Source of the DNA: Sphingopyxis sp. FD7
Lineage (GTDB): Bacteria; Pseudomonadota; Alphaproteobacteria; Sphingomonadales; Sphingomonadaceae
DNA length: 64,000 bases
NCBI RefSeq assembly: GCF_003609835.1
Contig: NZ_AP017898.1
Span: forward strand, 682,001 to 746,000
Direction of reading: 5' to 3'
The notes beneath the pieces are model-generated. The model searched no databases. It was not told where the DNA came from and saw nothing but the letters and a program-made list of their open reading frames with translations. A program made the position numbers and the translations under genes. Shown in pieces: positions 10,364 through 20,093 of this stretch. How positions within the stretch are numbered: position 1 is the first letter of the stretch; every line of letters starts with the position of its first letter.

Positions 10364-11592
10364 GCGGGGGCGACAATATGGAGACGGCCGAACGTCCGGT
10401 AATCGCCGCCACGCGCAGCGCGAAACGCCGCGGCCCGCGCTTCAGCCGCGCCGACCGCACGCCGCTGGGCCTGTGGTTCTGGGAAATCGACCGCGTGTTG
10501 CTGCTGCTCGTGTCGATGCTGATCGCGATCGGGCTGGTCGCGGTTGCGGCGGCGTCGCCCGTCGCGGCGCAAAAGCTGTCGACAAGCAGCGCGTCGCTTG
10601 ACCCGCTCTATTATTTCTATCGCCAGCTGATGTGGGTGATCGTCGGCGTCCCGGTGATGCTGACGGTATCGATGCTGCCCAAACCACAGGCGCGGCGATT
10701 CGCCATTTATGGAACCATCTTGTTCATCGTCCTGCTCTTCCTCGTCCCGCTGGCGGGCACGTCGGTGAACGGGGCGCAGCGCTGGATCGGCAGCGGCGTG
10801 TTCCGGTTGCAGCCGTCGGAGTTCCTGAAACCCTTTTTCGCCGTGACGCTCGCGTGGATATTGTCGCTCCGCCTGCATGACCAGAGCCTGCCCGTCGTCC
10901 CGCTTGCCGCGGCGCTCACCGGCGTCATCGCGCTGCTCTTGATGGGGCAGCCCGACCTTGGCCAGACGGTGATCTTTGCCGCGACCTGGTTCGTGCTCGT
11001 GCTCGTCGCCGGGTTGTCGATGCGGATCATGGGGATGCTTGCGGGCGCGGGGGTCGTAGGGCTGATCCTCGCCTATTTCTTCTATCCGGTGGCGCAGCAG
11101 CGCATCAACATCTGGCTGTTCGCCGAAGGCGACAGTTTCCAGGTCGACAAGGCGCACGCGACGCTGACCGCCGGGGGACTCATCGGCACCGGCCCCGGCG
11201 CGGGCCTCGCCAAGTTCCAGCTGCCCGAAGCGCACACCGACTATATCTTCTCGGTGATCGGTGAAGAGTTCGGGATCATCGCCTGCATCGCGATCGCCAT
11301 CCTTTATCTCGCGATCATCGTCCGCGTGCTCGTCCGCCTGCTCGACGAGGAGGACAGTTTCCTGATCCTTGCTGTCGCGGGGCTGATCGCGCAGTTCGGT
11401 GGACAGGCGGTCATCAACATGGCGGTGAACACACAGATATTCCCGTCAAAGGGGATGACCCTGCCCTTCATCAGCTATGGCGGATCTTCCTTCATCGCCT
11501 TGTCGATCGGCATGGGTTTGCTCTTGTCGCTGACCCGGCGAAACCCCTATGCGGCGCGCGTGTCGATGACCCGCAACTGGAACAAGAAATGA
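10360..11592 (+). CDS. ftsW: Lipid II polymerase FtsW (SEDS family)
   Basis: SEDS-family peptidoglycan glycosyltransferase of 410 aa in the inner membrane, the partner of FtsI in septal synthesis. A basic cytoplasmic N-terminus of about 45 residues precedes roughly ten membrane helices. The family features GAQRWIG, LQPSEFLK and the C-terminal loop FPSKGMTLPFISYGGSS are all present, and the polymerase Asp lies in the loop near EGDSFQVDKAHATL. ATG 10360 overlaps the murD stop; ATG 10378 is a possible alternative start. It ends 10 bases before murG. Identification is secure. Confidence 0.95.
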   Translation: MSGGDNMETAERPVIAATRSAKRRGPRFSRADRTPLGLWFWEIDRVLLLLVSMLIAIGLVAVAAASPVAAQKLSTSSASLDPLYYFYRQLMWVIVGVPVMLTVSMLPKPQARRFAIYGTILFIVLLFLVPLAGTSVNGAQRWIGSGVFRLQPSEFLKPFFAVTLAWILSLRLHDQSLPVVPLAAALTGVIALLLMGQPDLGQTVIFAATWFVLVLVAGLSMRIMGMLAGAGVVGLILAYFFYPVAQQRINIWLFAEGDSFQVDKAHATLTAGGLIGTGPGAGLAKFQLPEAHTDYIFSVIGEEFGIIACIAIAILYLAIIVRVLVRLLDEEDSFLILAVAGLIAQFGGQAVINMAVNTQIFPSKGMTLPFISYGGSSFIALSIGMGLLLSLTRRNPYAARVSMTRNWNKK

Positions 11593-11602
11593 CGGCTTCC
11601 GC

Positions 11603-12781
11603 ATGACCGCAACGCGCCACTTCCTCCTCGCCGCCGGCGGCACCGGCGGACATATGCTTCCCGCCTATGCGCTGGCGGCCGAGCTGATCGCGCGCGGGCA
11701 CCGCGTTGCATTGGTCAGCGACGACCGCGGCCTCAGGATTCCCGGCGCCCCCGCCGAGATGGAAACCCACGTCCTGCCCGCCGGGCGCGCGTCGGGCGGG
11801 CCGCTCGGCTGGCTCAAGGGCGCGCTGGCGATCCGCAAGGGGCGGCGCATGGCAATCGAGCTGATCGACGCGTTCGACCCGGCGGTCGTCGTCGGCTTCG
11901 GCGGCTATCCCTCGCTGCCCAGCCTGCTCGCGGGAGGGGCGACGAAGCGGCCGCGCGTGCTCCACGAGCAGAATGCCGTGCTGGGCCGCGTCAACCGGCT
12001 GATGGCGCCGCGCGTCGATGCGGTGGCGGTCGCCTATCGCAATATCCAGCGCTATCCGGCGGGGCACGAAGCCAAGCTTCATATCATCGGCAATCCCGTG
12101 CGCGCCGAGATTGTCGCAATCCGCGAGGATGGTTTCCCGCCGCTCCCCGATGATGGTATTTTCCGCCTGCTCGTGGTCGGCGGGAGCCTGGGCGCGGCCG
12201 TGCTCGGCGAGGTCGTGCCGGCCGCGATCGCGATGCTGCCGCGCGCGCTGCTCGACCGCTTGCAGGTCGTCCAGCAGTGCCGCGAAGCCGATCTGGAGGC
12301 GGTGCGCGCCAAATATGCCGAGCTTGGCGTCGCCGCCGAATGCGCGCCCTATATCCGGGATTTCCCCGAGCGGCTGCGCTGGGCGCATATGGTGATCGCG
12401 CGCGCGGGTGCCTCGACCGTCGCGGAACTGGCCTGCGCGGGCCGCCCGGCGATCTTCGTGCCCTATCCGCAAGCGATGGACGATCATCAGACCTGGAATG
12501 TCGTCGACCTGGTCGAGGCGGGCGGGGCGATTTCGTTCCAGCAGCCCGATTTTACCCCCGCCGAGGTCGCCAAGCATCTTCAGCGCATGGCGCTGGAGCC
12601 CGGCGCGCTCGAAGAGGCGGCCGAACGCGCCGCGAGCTGCGGGCTTCCCGATGCGACGCGCGACCTGGCCGACCTCGTCGAATCCTTTGCCGCGCCGCCG
12701 ATGATGGACGTGATCCGGGTCGGCGCGACGGCGCCGCGCGCGGCATCGGGCGTTGCCGCGGCACGTCGGGAGGCAAAGTGA
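11603..12781 (+). CDS. murG: Lipid II synthase MurG
   Basis: Peripheral inner membrane GT-B glycosyltransferase of 392 aa that adds GlcNAc to lipid I to make lipid II. The N-terminal glycine-rich loop [16 protein letters not shown] matches the family signature. The second domain shows [16 protein letters not shown] and [24 protein letters not shown], with the UDP-GlcNAc site around DDHQTWN. The last 35 residues are a non-conserved Ala/Arg tail, making it slightly longer than E. coli MurG. Its stop overlaps the murC ATG by one base. Identification is secure. Confidence 0.96.
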   Translation: MTATRHFLLAAGGTGGHMLPAYALAAELIARGHRVALVSDDRGLRIPGAPAEMETHVLPAGRASGGPLGWLKGALAIRKGRRMAIELIDAFDPAVVVGFGGYPSLPSLLAGGATKRPRVLHEQNAVLGRVNRLMAPRVDAVAVAYRNIQRYPAGHEAKLHIIGNPVRAEIVAIREDGFPPLPDDGIFRLLVVGGSLGAAVLGEVVPAAIAMLPRALLDRLQVVQQCREADLEAVRAKYAELGVAAECAPYIRDFPERLRWAHMVIARAGASTVAELACAGRPAIFVPYPQAMDDHQTWNVVDLVEAGGAISFQQPDFTPAEVAKHLQRMALEPGALEEAAERAASCGLPDATRDLADLVESFAAPPMMDVIRVGATAPRAASGVAAARREAK

Positions 12782-14214
12782 TGCGCGGCGTTGCGACCGA
12801 CATCGGCATCATCCACTTCATCGGTATCGGCGGCATCGGCATGTCGGGGATCGCCGAGGTGATGCACAATCTGGGCTACCGCGTGCAGGGCAGCGACATC
12901 GCCGATGGCTATGTCGTCGAAGGGCTGCGCGCGCGTGGGATCAAGGTCGCGATCGGCCATGCGCCCGAAAATGTCGACGGCGTCGCGGTCGTCGTCACCT
13001 CGACCGCGGTGAAACGCGGCAACCCGGAGGTCGAGGCGGCGCTGGCGCAGCGCATTCCGATCGTCCGCCGCGCCGAAATGCTCGCCGAGCTGATGCGCCT
13101 CAAATCGACCGTCGCGATTGCAGGCACGCATGGCAAGACGACGACGACCAGCCTCGTCGCCGCGCTGCTCGACGCGGGCGGGATCGACCCGACCGTGATC
13201 AACGGCGGCATCATCAACAATTATGGCTCGAACGCGCGGCTCGGCGCGTCGGACTGGATGGTGGTCGAGGCCGACGAGAGCGACGGCAGCTTCCTGCGCC
13301 TCGACGGCACGATTGCTGTCGTCACCAACATCGACCCGGAACATCTCGACCATTATGGCAGTTTCGACGCGATCAAGGACGCTTTCGTCGAGTTCATCGA
13401 GAATGTGCCCTTCTATGGCGCGGCGATCCTCTGCCTCGACCATGGCGAGGTGCAGGCGATCATCCCGCGCATCCGCGACCGGCGGATCATCACCTATGGT
13501 TTTTCGGCCCAGGCGGACGTGCGCGGCACCAATGTGACGCCGGGCCCCGACGGCAATCGCTTCGACGTCGTCGTGCGCGATCGTGAAGGGAACAGCCGGA
13601 CGATCGCGGGCATCCATCTGCCGATGTCGGGTCGCCACAACGTCCAGAATGCGCTCGCCGCGATTGCGGTTGCGCTCCACATGGGTGTGTCGGACGACAA
13701 GATCGTCTCGGGATTTCAGGGCTTTGCTGGCGTCAAGCGCCGCTTCACCAGGGTCGGAGAGATTGCGGTCGAAGGCGGCGTCGTCACGGTGATCGACGAT
13801 TATGCCCATCACCCCGTCGAAATCCGCGCGGTGCTGTCGGCCGCGCGCGAGGGGGCGGGGGCCGGGCGCGTCGTCGCCGTCGTCCAGCCGCACCGATTTA
13901 CGCGCCTGCGCGATCATATGGACGATTTCCAGCAGGCGTTCAACGACGCCGACATGGTGCTGGCGTTGCCCGTCTATGCGGCGGGCGAGGCGCCGATCGA
14001 GGGCGTATCGTCGGACGCGCTGGTGCAGGGGCTGCGCGATCGCGGGCATCGGCACGCCCAGGTCATCGCCGACGCCGATGCGCTCGCGGCGACGATCGCC
14101 GAGGCGATCCGCGCGGGCCAGATCGGCGCGCGCGACAAGATCATCTGTCTAGGCGCGGGGGATGTCACCAAGATTGCGGCGGGATTGGCTGCGGCGGTTG
14201 GGGGGGGCGAATGA
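12781..14214 (+). CDS. murC: UDP-MurNAc:L-alanine ligase MurC
   Basis: First cytoplasmic Mur ligase, 477 aa, adding L-Ala to UDP-MurNAc. The N-terminal Rossmann motif [18 protein letters not shown] and the ATP loop GTHGKTTTT from residue 115 are diagnostic; His in the loop is typical of MurC. The stretch [16 protein letters not shown] carries the conserved DDYxHHP block. The ATG at 12781 overlaps the murG stop; in-frame codons further upstream belong to a shadow frame of murG. It is followed not by an overlap but by a 139-base spacer with a palindrome. Identification is secure. Confidence 0.96.
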   Translation: MRGVATDIGIIHFIGIGGIGMSGIAEVMHNLGYRVQGSDIADGYVVEGLRARGIKVAIGHAPENVDGVAVVVTSTAVKRGNPEVEAALAQRIPIVRRAEMLAELMRLKSTVAIAGTHGKTTTTSLVAALLDAGGIDPTVINGGIINNYGSNARLGASDWMVVEADESDGSFLRLDGTIAVVTNIDPEHLDHYGSFDAIKDAFVEFIENVPFYGAAILCLDHGEVQAIIPRIRDRRIITYGFSAQADVRGTNVTPGPDGNRFDVVVRDREGNSRTIAGIHLPMSGRHNVQNALAAIAVALHMGVSDDKIVSGFQGFAGVKRRFTRVGEIAVEGGVVTVIDDYAHHPVEIRAVLSAAREGAGAGRVVAVVQPHRFTRLRDHMDDFQQAFNDADMVLALPVYAAGEAPIEGVSSDALVQGLRDRGHRHAQVIADADALAATIAEAIRAGQIGARDKIICLGAGDVTKIAAGLAAAVGGGE

Positions 14215-14228
14215 ACCTCTCCATCACT

Positions 14229-14331
14229 CGTCATGCTGAACTTGTTTCAGCATCCATGGCCAGCCCTCTCGGTCAAAGCAGCGCGTGTTTCAAGGTCCGG
14301 CCATGGACCCTGAAACAAGTTCAGGGTGACG
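14229..14331. repeat. REP-like inverted repeat between murC and murB
   Basis: The left arm begins CGTCATGCTGAACTTGTTTC and the right arm ends GAAACAAGTTCAGGGTGACG. The arms pair imperfectly around a central CATGGCC...GGCCATG. The same family recurs at 55743-55861. It sits inside the otherwise gapless dcw operon, so it could form a large stem in the transcript. Confidence 0.8.
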
Positions 14332-14353
14332 AAGAAATTGGGGGGCGTTCTTG

Positions 14354-15301
14354 ATGAGCACCCTTATTGAAACCAGTCCGGGCGCCTTTGAGGTGAAGTT
14401 GCAAGCTGGGTCGTTCATGATACCGGAACCCGAAGGAAAGTTGACTGCAAATGCGCCGCTTGCGCCGCTTGTGTGGTTCAAATCCGGCGGTGCGGCCGAT
14501 CTGCTCTTTGAACCCGCATCGGCTGAAGCGCTCGCGTCCTTCCTTCGCAGCCTCCCCGATTGGGTTCCCGTGATGGCGCTAGGGCTCGGGTCGAACCTGA
14601 TCGTGCGCGACGGCGGCTTCCCCGGCGTCGTCGTCCGGCTCGGCAAGGCTTTCGCGAAGGTCGAAGCGATCGACGAAATCACGCTGCGCTGCGGCGGCGG
14701 CGCATCGGGCATTCTCGTGTCCTCGACCGCGCGCGACGCGGGCATCGCGGGGATGGAGTTTCTGCGCTCGATCCCCGGCACGGTCGGCGGTTTCGTGCGC
14801 ATGAACGGCGGCGCCTATGGCAGCGAGGTCAAGGACATATTGGTCGATTGTGACGTTGTGCTGCGCTCGGGCGAGCGCCACACGCTCGCGCTCGCCGACC
14901 TTGGCTACACCTATCGCCACAGCGAATTGCCCGACGGCGCGGTGGTGATCGGCGCGACCTTTCGCGGTCGCCCCGGCGATCCCGCCGCCATCCAGGCCGA
15001 AATGGACCGCATCTCGGCGAGCCGCGAGGCGTCGCAGCCTTTGCGCTCGAAAACCGGCGGCTCGACCTTCAAGAATCCCGATGGGCACAAGGCATGGCAG
15101 CTGGTCGACGCGGCCGGGTGCCGCGGCCTCGCGGTCGGCGGCGCGCAGGTCAGCGAAAAGCACACCAATTTCCTGATCAACACCGGCGAGGCGACGAGCG
15201 CCGACATCGAGGCACTCGGCGAAGAAGTCCGCCGCCGGGTGAAGGACAAGAGCGGCGTGGAATTGCAATGGGAGATTCAGCGCGTGGGGGTGATGAAGTG
15301 A
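14354..15301 (+). CDS. murB: UDP-N-acetylenolpyruvoylglucosamine reductase MurB
   Basis: FAD- and NADPH-dependent cytoplasmic reductase of 315 aa that completes UDP-MurNAc. FAD-binding features are FKSGGAADLLFEP, LGLGSNLIVRDGG and FLRSIPGTVGGFVRMNGGAYGSEV. The C-terminal part has the catalytic-region motif KTGGSTFKNP and AGCRGLAVGGAQVSEKHTNFLIN. ATG 14354 is preferred over TTG 14351. The first 30 residues look divergent from the family. The end overlaps the ddl GTG by four bases. Identification is secure. Confidence 0.95.
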   Translation: MSTLIETSPGAFEVKLQAGSFMIPEPEGKLTANAPLAPLVWFKSGGAADLLFEPASAEALASFLRSLPDWVPVMALGLGSNLIVRDGGFPGVVVRLGKAFAKVEAIDEITLRCGGGASGILVSSTARDAGIAGMEFLRSIPGTVGGFVRMNGGAYGSEVKDILVDCDVVLRSGERHTLALADLGYTYRHSELPDGAVVIGATFRGRPGDPAAIQAEMDRISASREASQPLRSKTGGSTFKNPDGHKAWQLVDAAGCRGLAVGGAQVSEKHTNFLINTGEATSADIEALGEEVRRRVKDKSGVELQWEIQRVGVMK

Positions 15302-16224
15302 GTCGGGGACCCTGGCATGTCGCCGTCCTGATGGGCGGCTGGTCGGCCGAGCGCGAAGTGTCGCTGATGAGCGGTAAGGGCGTTGCCGACGCGCTCGAAA
15401 GCCGTGGGCACAAGGTCACGCGCGTCGACATGGACCGCGACGTCGCGCTGCGCCTGGCGGAGGCCAAGCCCGATGTCGTGTTCAACGCGCTCCACGGCGT
15501 TCCCGGCGAAGACGGGACGGTGCAGGGGATGCTCGACCTGATGGGCCTGAAATATACGCACAGCGGGCTCGTCACCTCGGTGATCGCGATCGACAAGGAA
15601 TTGACGAAACAGGCGCTGGTGCCGCATGGAATCCCCATGCCGACGGGAACGATGGTCGACAGCGAAAGCCTGTTCACAGTCGATCCCTTGCCGCGCCCCT
15701 ATGTCCTTAAGCCCGTCAATGAAGGCTCGTCGGTCGGCGTCGCGATCGTCAAGGACGACAGCAATTACGGCAATCCCATTTCGCGCGATGCGGTCGGCCC
15801 CTGGCGGGAGTTCGACCGCCTGCTCGCCGAGCCTTTCATCAAGGGGCGCGAGCTGACCGTCGCGGTGCTTGGCGACACGGCGCTCGCGGTTACCGAGCTT
15901 CGCGTGAAGTCGGGTTTCTACGACTATGACGCCAAATACACCGATGGGCTGACCGAGCATGTCTGCCCCGCCGAAGTGCCCGCCGAGATTGCCGAGCGAA
16001 TGAAGGAACTGGCGCTTCGGGCGCACCGCCTGCTCGGCTGCAAGGGCGCGTCGCGCTCGGATTTCCGTTGGGACGACGAACATGGTCTTGCGGGCATCTT
16101 CCTGCTCGAAGTCAATACCCAGCCGGGAATGACGCCGCTCAGCCTGGTGCCCGAACAGGGACGCGCGGTGGGCATGGACTATGCCGAACTGGTCGAACGC
16201 ATCGTGGAGGAAGCGCTGGCATGA
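15298..16224 (+). CDS. ddl: D-alanine-D-alanine ligase
   Basis: ATP-grasp ligase of 308 aa that makes the D-Ala-D-Ala dipeptide used by MurF. GTG 15298 overlaps the murB stop as GTGA. The N-terminal loop VLMGGWSAEREVSLMSG is the family hallmark (GG-S-ERE-S). The ATP-grasp core shows YVLKPVNEGSSVGV, and the C-terminus has SRSDFRWD and EVNTQPGMTPLSLVPEQ, with the metal-binding Asp, Glu and Asn. Length matches DdlB. Identification is secure. Confidence 0.95.
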   Translation: MSRGPWHVAVLMGGWSAEREVSLMSGKGVADALESRGHKVTRVDMDRDVALRLAEAKPDVVFNALHGVPGEDGTVQGMLDLMGLKYTHSGLVTSVIAIDKELTKQALVPHGIPMPTGTMVDSESLFTVDPLPRPYVLKPVNEGSSVGVAIVKDDSNYGNPISRDAVGPWREFDRLLAEPFIKGRELTVAVLGDTALAVTELRVKSGFYDYDAKYTDGLTEHVCPAEVPAEIAERMKELALRAHRLLGCKGASRSDFRWDDEHGLAGIFLLEVNTQPGMTPLSLVPEQGRAVGMDYAELVERIVEEALA

Positions 16225-16234
16225 GGGGGCGGTG

Positions 16235-17173
16235 GTGAGCAGCACGAAGATCAGGCGCGCCAAGGCGCCGCCGCGGCGGCCCGCGCGCGCGCCGAAGAAA
16301 CGGCGCAAGATCCAGCAATCGCGCCTCAACGCGATCATCAACGCGCTGCCGATCAGTCCGCAGCGGTTGCAAAAGATTGCCAACTGGACGGTGGGCGTCA
16401 GCCTGTTCGCGGTTGCGGGCCTCGCCGCGCACGCAACGGGCGTCACGGCGAAAATCCATGAAGAATATGCACAGGCGGTCGGCCGCGCGGGCTTTCAGGT
16501 CAAGAAGGTCGAGGTGGTCGGCGCCGACCGGATCGACCGGCTGAAAGTCTATGACATCGCGCTCGCGCAGAAGGATCGCTCGATGGCGGCGGTCGACCTC
16601 GAAGATGTGCGCCGCGACCTGATGCAATATGGCTGGATCAAGGACGCGCGCGTGTCGCGCCGCCTGCCCGACACGCTGGTCGTCGACATCGTCGAGCGCA
16701 CCCCGGCGGCGATCTGGCAGCACAATAATCGCCTGTCGCTGATCGACGAAAAGGGTGTCGTGCTCGAACCCGTCACCGTCGCGACGATGCCCGACCTGCC
16801 GCTGGTGATCGGGCCCAGGGCGAACCAGCGCTCGCAGGATCTTGCCCGCCTGCTGGCCGAGGCGAGCAGCCTCAAGGAATTGCTCGCCGGCGCAACCTGG
16901 GTCGGCAACCGCCGCTGGGATCTGCGCTTCCGCAGCGGCGAGACGCTGTCGCTGCCCGAAGGCGAAGAGGCGGCGAAAGCGGCGCTCGCCAAATTCGCGC
17001 ATATGGACGGCGCCAACCGCCTGCTCGGCCGCGGCATATTGCGCTTCGACATGCGCGATCCCGCGCGTTTCGTGCTGCGCCTGCCGCACGAAGGGCAGGT
17101 CGCGCCCGCGAAGCTCGACGACGCGCGCGCGGCGGTCGATGCCGTTGCGGAAGCGGCGGCGGAGAAGGGATAA
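16235..17173 (+). CDS. ftsQ: Cell division protein FtsQ
   Basis: Bitopic division protein of about 312 aa that bridges FtsBL and the cytoplasmic ring. A very basic N-terminus (Lys/Arg/Pro-rich, about 35 residues) precedes one membrane helix (GVSLFAVAGLAAHATG). Next comes a POTRA domain (VKKVEVVGADRI to DTLVVDIVERTPAAIW) and the beta domain, ending in a charged tail. Two adjacent GTG codons (16232, 16235) could start the gene; 16235 is better spaced from GAGGGGG at 16223. It follows ddl and is 3 bases from ftsA. Identification is confident from domain order and position. Confidence 0.92.
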   Translation: MSSTKIRRAKAPPRRPARAPKKRRKIQQSRLNAIINALPISPQRLQKIANWTVGVSLFAVAGLAAHATGVTAKIHEEYAQAVGRAGFQVKKVEVVGADRIDRLKVYDIALAQKDRSMAAVDLEDVRRDLMQYGWIKDARVSRRLPDTLVVDIVERTPAAIWQHNNRLSLIDEKGVVLEPVTVATMPDLPLVIGPRANQRSQDLARLLAEASSLKELLAGATWVGNRRWDLRFRSGETLSLPEGEEAAKAALAKFAHMDGANRLLGRGILRFDMRDPARFVLRLPHEGQVAPAKLDDARAAVDAVAEAAAEKG

Positions 17174-17176
17174 GCC

Positions 17177-18433
17177 ATGGCGCCGCCGCGCATCGAAAAG
17201 CTCATCACGGCGCTCGATGTCGGGTCGTGGAAGGTCTGCGCGCTGATCGCGGGGCAGACCGCCGACGGGCAGTTGCACGTGCTCGGCACCGGCCAGCGCG
17301 AAAGCCGCGGTGTCCAGCGCGGCTATGTCGCCGACATGGAACAGACCGAACATGTCGTGCGCGAGGCGATCGAACAGGCCGAACGCATCGCCGGGCTCAA
17401 TATCGACGATGTGTGGGTCAGCTTCTCGGCGGGAAGCCTGCTGAGCGACGTCGCGCCGATCGAAAGCGAGCTTGGCGGCCACCGGATCGAACAGGAGGAT
17501 ATCGACGACCTGCTCGCCGCCGGGCGGGCGGGGATCGACCCCGAAGGGCGGATGATCCTGCACGCTCAGCCGGCGCTGTACACACTTGACGGACTGACCG
17601 GGGTGAAGAACCCGATCGGGCTGCACGCCGACCGCCTCGGCGTCGACATTCACATCATCATGGCCGACGGCGCCCCGGTGCGGAACCTCGAGGCCGCGGT
17701 GCGGCAGGCGCATCTCGACGTCAACGCCGTGGTCGCCTCCCCGATCGCGGCGGGGCTTGCCTGCCTGTCGGACGAGGAGCGCGACCTGGGCGTCGCGCTG
17801 GTCGAGATGGGCGCGGCGGTGACGACGGTGTCGCTCTATGCCGGCGGGATGCTCGTCGAAATGGCGTCGCTGCCTTTCGGCGCGAGCGACATCACCGACG
17901 ACATCGCCTCGGCCTTTGGCATAAGGCGCAGCCAGGCGCAGCGGCTCCAGAGTTTCTACGGCTCGGCCTCGGCCAGTCCGCGCGACAATAATGACGTGAT
18001 CGAACTCGAACCCGGCGCGCCTGCGGGCGGCGATTCCCCGCGCATCACGCGCGCGCAGCTCGTGTCGGTGATCCGCCAGCGGCTCGACGCGATGATGGGC
18101 GAGATCGGGCGGACGCTCAAAGACCTGCATTTCGTCGGGCCGATCGGGCGCCAGGTCGTGCTTGTCGGCGGCGGCGCGGACCTGAAAGGCATCGCCGACT
18201 ATACGCAAAGCGCACTCGGCCGCGCCGCGCGCGTCGGGCGACCGCGCGGCTTGCACGGCCTGCCCGATGCGCACAGCGGCCCCGCTTTCGCGACGCTTGC
18301 GGGTCTGGTTCTCTATGCCGCGTCGGACCCGGTCGACCTGCGCGACCTGCCGATGATGGCGCAGGATGTGTACAAGCCGGCGGGCACGTCGATCCTGCAT
18401 CGGTTGATGGCTGCGCTGAAAAGCAGTTTTTGA
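17177..18433 (+). CDS. ftsA: Cell division protein FtsA
   Basis: Actin-like cytoplasmic ATPase of 418 aa that tethers FtsZ to the membrane. The phosphate-1 motif ALDVGSWKVCALI lies near residue 12. The family inserts a 1C domain (YVADMEQTEHVVREAIEQAER), and the ATP site continues with VGGGADLKGI near residue 332. The last ten residues (ILHRLMAALKSSF) form the amphipathic membrane-targeting helix. It is separated from ftsZ by 152 bases, the longest gap in the cluster. Identification is secure. Confidence 0.95.
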   Translation: MAPPRIEKLITALDVGSWKVCALIAGQTADGQLHVLGTGQRESRGVQRGYVADMEQTEHVVREAIEQAERIAGLNIDDVWVSFSAGSLLSDVAPIESELGGHRIEQEDIDDLLAAGRAGIDPEGRMILHAQPALYTLDGLTGVKNPIGLHADRLGVDIHIIMADGAPVRNLEAAVRQAHLDVNAVVASPIAAGLACLSDEERDLGVALVEMGAAVTTVSLYAGGMLVEMASLPFGASDITDDIASAFGIRRSQAQRLQSFYGSASASPRDNNDVIELEPGAPAGGDSPRITRAQLVSVIRQRLDAMMGEIGRTLKDLHFVGPIGRQVVLVGGGADLKGIADYTQSALGRAARVGRPRGLHGLPDAHSGPAFATLAGLVLYAASDPVDLRDLPMMAQDVYKPAGTSILHRLMAALKSSF

Positions 18434-18585
18434 ATGACGCGCGACGAAAAGGTTAATTTTTTGGGTGATTCCGGCGTCACAATAGTGCAATGCGGTGACA
18501 GGAATCCGGGCGGATGGACTGCCGCCCGGCCGGGTCGCAAGGTTGGGGAAGCGGCAGCTGTCCGCCGCTGCAGGGAGACTTTTTG
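18434..18585 (+). promoter_or_regulatory. ftsA-ftsZ spacer with hairpins, likely holding an ftsZ promoter
   Basis: GGGCGG pairs with CCGCCC around 18509-18530, and GCGGCAG pairs with a GCCGCTGC block around 18550-18572. An AT-rich stretch GGTTAATTTTTTGGG lies near 18450. A ribosome binding site CAGGGAGA precedes the ftsZ ATG. The length of this break in a gapless operon suggests a separate ftsZ promoter, but no clear -35/-10 pair or CtrA box could be defined. Confidence 0.4.
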
Positions 18586-20034
18586 ATGAGCATCAACATT
18601 GGCCCGCCGCAGGTCGACGAGCTCAAGCCGCGGATCGCAGTGATCGGCGTCGGCGGTGCGGGCGGCAATGCCATCGCCAATATGATCGCGGCGCGCGTCG
18701 AGGGTGTCGATTTCATCGTCGCCAACACCGACGCGCAGGCGCTGAACGCCTCGCCCGCCGAACGGCGCATTCAGCTGGGGACGCAGATCACGCAGGGGCT
18801 GGGCGCGGGTTCGCGGCCCGAAGTCGGGCGCGCCGCGGCCGAAGAAAGCATCGCGCAGGTCGAAGAGGCGCTGAACGGCGCGCATATGTGCTTCGTCGCG
18901 GCCGGCATGGGTGGCGGCACCGGCACCGGCGCGGCGCCCGTGATCGCCAAGGCGGCGCGCGATCGCGGCATCCTGACCGTCGGCGTCGTAACCAAGCCCT
19001 TCATGTTTGAAGGCGCGCGGCGGATGCGCTCGGCCGATGCCGGGATCGCCGAGCTTCAGGATCATGTCGATACGTTGATCGTCATTCCGAACCAGAATCT
19101 CTTCCTGGTCGCCAACCCGAACACGACCTTCAAGGAAGCCTTCACCATGGCGGATGAAGTGCTGCAACAGGGCGTGCGCGGCATCACCGACCTGATGGTC
19201 ATGCCCGGCCTCATCAACCTCGATTTTGCCGACGTACGCAGCGTGATGCGCGAAATGGGCAAGGCGATGATGGGCACGGGCGAAGCCGAAGGCGATGGCC
19301 GCGCATTGGAAGCGGCGCAGAAGGCCATCGCCAATCCGCTGCTCGACGGCGTGTCGATGGCGGGTGCGAAGGGTGTCATTATCTCGATCACCGGCGGCGA
19401 GGACATGCGCCTGATGGAAGTCGACGAGGCTGCGAACCATATTCGCGAGCTGGTCGATCCCGACGCGAACATCATCTGGGGCAGCGCCTTCAACGACAGC
19501 CTCGACGGCAAGATCCGCGTGTCGGTCGTCGCGACCGGCATCGACGGGACGGGTGAGGCAGCCCAGTCGGCGCCTGCGACGCGCAGCTTCTCCTTCGCGC
19601 CGGCGCGCACGGTGGTCCCCGCGCCGGTGGCCGAGGAAGTGGTTGAACCCGCGGTGGAGGAAGAGCCGGTCGCCGATGAAGCACCGGTTGCACAGGACAA
19701 CGACCCCGCGCCGGGTTTCTCGCTGGGCGATCCGGTGGAGCCCGCGGTGGCGGCAGCCGCCGAGGAGGAGCCGATGGAGCTGTCACAGGTCGCCGCGACC
19801 TATGACGACACCGCCGACGAACTCGTGCTCGACGCGCCTGCGGCCCCGGCGAACAGCCACGATGCGGTGCCCGTCGGGGCGCCGGTCGAACCGTCCGCGC
19901 GCCCGGTCGGCGGCGGAACGCTGTTCGAGCGCATGTCGCGCCTGTCGCGCGGCGCAAGCACGCCGGACGCCGATGAGGGCAAGGGCGATTCGGTCGACAT
20001 TCCGCGCTTCCTGGGGCGGCAGAACAACCAGTAA
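18586..20034 (+). CDS. ftsZ: Cell division GTPase FtsZ
   Basis: Tubulin-like GTPase of 482 aa that polymerises into the division ring. The GTP loop GGGTGTG is at residues 109-115, preceded by [11 protein letters not shown]. The core ends near residue 320. A long acidic, Ala/Pro/Glu-rich linker of about 140 residues follows, then a C-terminal conserved peptide ([10 protein letters not shown]) that binds FtsA and other partners. ATG 18586 is chosen over an upstream in-frame ATG at 18514, since the conserved N-terminus starts here and a ribosome binding site precedes it. Identification is secure. Confidence 0.97.
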   Translation: MSINIGPPQVDELKPRIAVIGVGGAGGNAIANMIAARVEGVDFIVANTDAQALNASPAERRIQLGTQITQGLGAGSRPEVGRAAAEESIAQVEEALNGAHMCFVAAGMGGGTGTGAAPVIAKAARDRGILTVGVVTKPFMFEGARRMRSADAGIAELQDHVDTLIVIPNQNLFLVANPNTTFKEAFTMADEVLQQGVRGITDLMVMPGLINLDFADVRSVMREMGKAMMGTGEAEGDGRALEAAQKAIANPLLDGVSMAGAKGVIISITGGEDMRLMEVDEAANHIRELVDPDANIIWGSAFNDSLDGKIRVSVVATGIDGTGEAAQSAPATRSFSFAPARTVVPAPVAEEVVEPAVEEEPVADEAPVAQDNDPAPGFSLGDPVEPAVAAAAEEEPMELSQVAATYDDTADELVLDAPAAPANSHDAVPVGAPVEPSARPVGGGTLFERMSRLSRGASTPDADEGKGDSVDIPRFLGRQNNQ

Positions 20035-20093
20035 CAGGGCTTTCGGACGGCCGACCGCCAGGCTTGGCAGGCCGGAAACGGGATGATTTGCCC

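Noticed and set aside
12277..12780. Longer N-terminus for murC
   Set aside because: The open frame overlaps the conserved C-terminal half of murG and is Arg-rich without similarity; ATG 12781 fits the family start.
15094..15297. Longer N-terminus for ddl
   Set aside because: The frame is open, but it lies inside murB, encodes no conserved sequence, and GTG 15298 gives the normal family length.
16139..18490. 783-codon open frame on the minus strand
   Set aside because: Antisense to ftsQ and ftsA; no recognisable domain, and a composition typical of a shadow frame.
18434..18585. CtrA binding site before ftsZ
   Set aside because: A single TTAA is present without a second one 7 bases away.
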